Source: Candidatus Heimdallarchaeota archaeon
GTDB lineage: Archaea > Asgardarchaeota > Heimdallarchaeia > JABLTI01
Direction of reading: 5' to 3'
Assembly: GCA_030602675.1 (NCBI GenBank)
Contig: JAUVZH010000105.1
Span: 1-7,949, forward strand
Length of the DNA stretch: 7,949 nucleotides
In this document: piece by piece, positions 5,041-7,949 of the stretch
Position numbering within the stretch: the first letter of the stretch is position 1
Layout of the letters: each line of letters begins with the position of its first letter
Translations under genes and position numbers: made by a program
The notes under the pieces: model-generated
What the model was told of the DNA's origin: nothing
Database searches by the model: none
Seen by the model: only the letters and a program-made list of their open reading frames with translations

Positions 5041-7872
5041 ATGAGAATCATTGAAAGGCTAAAAATCTTTTACAAAATGCTTCTACTAAACAGACGAAAT
5101 ACTGTTGTTATGTTTCTTGGATTAGGTATTAGCCTTGCAATGATTTCAGAAGGATTAATTTTCATGTATAGCTTTCAATATGATGCCTTTACATCCTTTA
5201 ATAAAGAAACTCCAACAAGACAATTTACTATCAAAATATCATCAACGCATATTATTGATAGAGAAGATGAAATAATTTCTGAGATATCAAATATTACTAA
5301 TTCAGTATTAGATAATATAGGTATAACTGATAGAGTATTAAGAACAGATTGGATTTCAGAAAGAGGCACTTATCTCTATGTGGGACCGAGATACGCTAAT
5401 GGAACTGAGAAACTTTTAACTGACTTTACTACCTATGGATTACCACCTGATTATTTCAGTACATTTGAGACACTCTTATTGAATGGAACTCTTCCTCATA
5501 AAATAGATGAGGTTGTTGTAGTAGCAAAAAGAAGTATAATAGAAAGTACGAACTTATCAAAATTAGGAACTTTTCCGGTTTATGTTCCAGTATTAGTTCT
5601 TCCCCCTGATCCTTATGCTACTTTGAGTTATCCTTATGGTATGAATGGTGACTCGAAAACTGGAGCTTATGTTAATGTAACTGGTGTAATTGCAAGTGAG
5701 GATTTTGAAAATTATAAGGGCATTTTAAGTGAAGATTTTGTAGCACTAGATGAATATTTAACAGATCAATTTATGTTTACTACTTATAAGGGAGTAATGA
5801 ATTTCGTCTCAAGGATTGAATATCAATATGGTGATTTGGCATTTAGATGCCGCATGGCTTTCGATTTGAGCACAATAGATGCTTTTAACATTGCAGGTGA
5901 AATAGCAATGCTCAATAGACTAAGTCAAGAAATTCTTCGAGCATTTGAAAATTCTGATTTTGAATTAACAGTACAACCTGAGCTAATAGAGCAATTAAGA
6001 GAGTTTAATGAAGAATTTCTAATCTTCCAATTATTTGCGTTGTTATTTACAACTCCACTTATTGGAATGGCATTATCACTAACAAATTACTCTACTAATC
6101 TAATGAAAAAGAGACAACAAAGACAAGTCTCAAGTATGCTTCAGAGAGGAGCATCTAGAAAAGAAATACTCTCTCTTCTAATATTTCAAGTAGTAGAATT
6201 TACTGTTGCTGCTTTGTTAATTTGCGTAATTATTGGTTATCCATTTGCTTGGTTAATGATGAAAAGCAATGGTTTCTTGAGTTTTAGCGGTACAAGTGTT
6301 TTTCCATCAACAAATATGATAATATTTTACATAATAATTGCTGCTGCATTTATCTTTTCAACAATCGTAAATGCTAAAAATATCTGGGATACAAGCAATA
6401 TTTCAACAGTAGAAGCTTATGGTACTACAGTTCAAAGAAAACCAACTTGGGAACGAACATATCTTGATGTAATTCTAATACTAATTGGTATTGTGTTATG
6501 GTTGATTGTAAAAATACAACTAAAAGGAAGCCAAGCATATGCATTTGCTTATGGTTTCGGAACAACGGCTCCCATTTGTCTAGTTCTTGGAAGTATTCTA
6601 CTGGTAACAAGAATCTATCCTTATTTCATTAGCTTACTAGCAAAGATTGGTTGGAAATCTCCAAAACTGGGGATACTTGGCTTATCGGCTAAAAGAAGTA
6701 TGCGAAGAAGAGGAGCAGTTATTCGTTCATTAGTGCTTATAACCTTAACATTCACGTTAATCATATCATCTGTAACCATAATTCAATCGTATCAAGATTT
6801 TGATACAGAACAAGCATATTATCAATTAGGAGCAGATATTCTAATAAAAAATGTGAAAGTTAAAAACGAAAACATGAAAAATCTAGTGTTAGCTATTGAA
6901 GGAGTAAGCTCAGGAACATATTTGACATTTACAAGTCAAGTAGCAACATATGGAGCTATTACCTATGGATATATATTAGTTGGAATAGATATCGAAGAAT
7001 TTCCGAAAACTGCTTACTTTGATAAAGAATATCTTGGAGTTAGGGATGCTTCAAGATTCTTCTCACAAATTGATAATTATACCGATGTCTTTATGCAAAA
7101 AGATGAACTAGACAAAGTCAATAGTGCAAAAGGTGGACAAATGGATATCATTGTTGAAAAATACGCACAGGGGAAATCCAACTACACTTTAGATATAGTT
7201 GATACTTACAAGTATTTCCCAAGATTTTTCGTGAAATATCCAAGAACTGAATCAACAATCTATACATTTACAATAGTAGGAAATTATGATCTTGTTAATA
7301 ATCTAGCTTATAATGAAATGAATATTGTAGGAGACATGCTAGTAAAAGTAACAGATGGTTACTCGATTTCTGAGGTTGCTGATGCAATAGAATTGGAAAT
7401 TGGTAGAAGTGTTGAATGTGTTGAAGATTTGATGGATGCATATGAAGGAAGTCTGAGAAATACAATGCTATATGGGTCACTCAATACTGCGTTTATTTCA
7501 TCACTGATTATCACAGTTGCTGCAATTTCATTAATGATCATAATACAATCTATTGAAAATGAAATGGAAGTTGTTATGCTAAAAACTCTAGTCATGTCAC
7601 CAAAACAACTCTTTTCAATGTTTACAACTGAAGCACTATCGCTAATCTTATTTGGTTCAATAACAGGATTTATTGTAGCAATTGGTTCAGCAACAATGTT
7701 TATGGACATTCTAACAGTTGATAATGTTCTCCCTCCAGTAGAGTTAGTTTTCCCACCAATACAAATTATAATAGCATTTTTGTTATTATTCGTAACCTCA
7801 ATTGGCGCAGCTGCATTAACATCTTGGATTATCTTTAGAAAAGATACAATTAAAGGGATCAAAACGCTTTGA
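5041..7872 (+). CDS. Ten-helix FtsX/MacB-type ABC transporter permease, second of tandem pair
   Basis: A 943-residue paralogue of the preceding protein with the same plan: hydrophobic segments near 21-45, 328-349, 377-405, 423-445, 474-494, 502-524, 562-583, 816-838, 862-886 and 905-931, with outside domains at about 46-327 and 584-815. Across residues 562-599, 27 of 38 positions match the neighbour; similarity is also high in the helices and lower in outside domain 1, where a Pro/Tyr-rich loop (185-209) is five residues longer. The first coupling motif is intact (MLQRGAS, 366-372), but the second reads LKTLVMSPKQL (847-857): Val851 replaces the glycine found in the neighbour. The start at 5041 is chosen for the GGTGA site and because its N-terminus (MRIIERLKIFYKMLLLNRR) then aligns with the neighbour's to within one residue. 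It has its own candidate promoter and is followed by a hairpin, so it may be transcribed alone or with the first gene. Substrate and ATPase partner are unknown. Confidence 0.92.
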   Translation: MRIIERLKIFYKMLLLNRRNTVVMFLGLGISLAMISEGLIFMYSFQYDAFTSFNKETPTRQFTIKISSTHIIDREDEIISEISNITNSVLDNIGITDRVLRTDWISERGTYLYVGPRYANGTEKLLTDFTTYGLPPDYFSTFETLLLNGTLPHKIDEVVVVAKRSIIESTNLSKLGTFPVYVPVLVLPPDPYATLSYPYGMNGDSKTGAYVNVTGVIASEDFENYKGILSEDFVALDEYLTDQFMFTTYKGVMNFVSRIEYQYGDLAFRCRMAFDLSTIDAFNIAGEIAMLNRLSQEILRAFENSDFELTVQPELIEQLREFNEEFLIFQLFALLFTTPLIGMALSLTNYSTNLMKKRQQRQVSSMLQRGASRKEILSLLIFQVVEFTVAALLICVIIGYPFAWLMMKSNGFLSFSGTSVFPSTNMIIFYIIIAAAFIFSTIVNAKNIWDTSNISTVEAYGTTVQRKPTWERTYLDVILILIGIVLWLIVKIQLKGSQAYAFAYGFGTTAPICLVLGSILLVTRIYPYFISLLAKIGWKSPKLGILGLSAKRSMRRRGAVIRSLVLITLTFTLIISSVTIIQSYQDFDTEQAYYQLGADILIKNVKVKNENMKNLVLAIEGVSSGTYLTFTSQVATYGAITYGYILVGIDIEEFPKTAYFDKEYLGVRDASRFFSQIDNYTDVFMQKDELDKVNSAKGGQMDIIVEKYAQGKSNYTLDIVDTYKYFPRFFVKYPRTESTIYTFTIVGNYDLVNNLAYNEMNIVGDMLVKVTDGYSISEVADAIELEIGRSVECVEDLMDAYEGSLRNTMLYGSLNTAFISSLIITVAAISLMIIIQSIENEMEVVMLKTLVMSPKQLFSMFTTEALSLILFGSITGFIVAIGSATMFMDILTVDNVLPPVELVFPPIQIIIAFLLLFVTSIGAAALTSWIIFRKDTIKGIKTL

Positions 7873-7882
7873 ATGTTTAACC

Positions 7883-7912
7883 AGTCCTGCATTAGCTAGG
7901 ACTTTCATTTCT
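7883..7912 (+). terminator. Hairpin plus T-rich run after the permease pair
   Basis: AGTCCT (7883-7888) pairs with AGGACT (7898-7903); an inner GC/GC pair extends the stem with one bulged T and an ATTA loop. The T-rich TTTCATTTCT follows at once. It begins ten bases after the stop codon. Outer bases AATGTT (7872-7877) and AACATT (7920-7925) are also complementary and could frame the structure. The T run is interrupted, so strength is uncertain. Confidence 0.45.
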
Positions 7913-7949
7913 AATATAGAACATTTAAAACTCTAGAGACTGATAATTC

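Noticed and set aside
7359..7892. 177-residue open frame antisense to the end of the second permease
   Set aside because: It mirrors the coding frame of a well-supported membrane protein, has low-complexity Ile/Ser/Asn content, no recognisable domain, and no ribosome binding site that I can see.

Overview
This is an AT-rich window, most likely from an archaeon. Support for that is the GGTGA-type ribosome binding site before one permease gene, TATA-like elements in both intergenic regions, a TldD/TldE protease pair, and very large double-FtsX permeases with two outside domains carrying many N-glycosylation sequons. Such permeases are abundant in Asgard and other mesophilic archaea. I lean towards an Asgard-type lineage, but nothing here (no rRNA, no lineage marker) fixes it, and a bacterial origin is not strictly excluded.

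Layout: the left quarter (1-1808) is a minus-strand operon, tldD then tldE. tldD is complete; tldE runs off the left edge after 142 codons. One base separates the tldD stop from the tldE ATG, and the tldE ribosome binding site lies inside the last codons of tldD. A 195-bp divergent intergenic region (1809-2003) holds candidate promoters for both directions, a perfect 8-bp-arm dyad beside the tldD start and a wider 6-bp-arm inverted repeat. The rest of the window (2004-7872) is a tandem pair of paralogous plus-strand genes for 944- and 943-residue membrane proteins. They are separated by 202 bp containing a long imperfect inverted repeat and a candidate promoter. A hairpin followed by a T-rich run lies just after the second gene. 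No intergenic stretch exceeds about 200 bp.

How the parts work: TldD and TldE form a heterodimeric metallopeptidase with TldD carrying the catalytic metal site. The two permeases have the layout of the MacB/LolC/FtsX superfamily (type VII ABC systems): helix, outside domain, three helices, two linking helices, helix, outside domain, three helices. They need a cytoplasmic ATPase, and none is encoded here. The protease operon and the permease pair are divergent and I see no evidence that they act together. The region is mostly made of recognisable families. The points worth a second look are the permease duplication without an ATPase, loss of a coupling-motif glycine in the second copy, and the intergenic inverted repeats.
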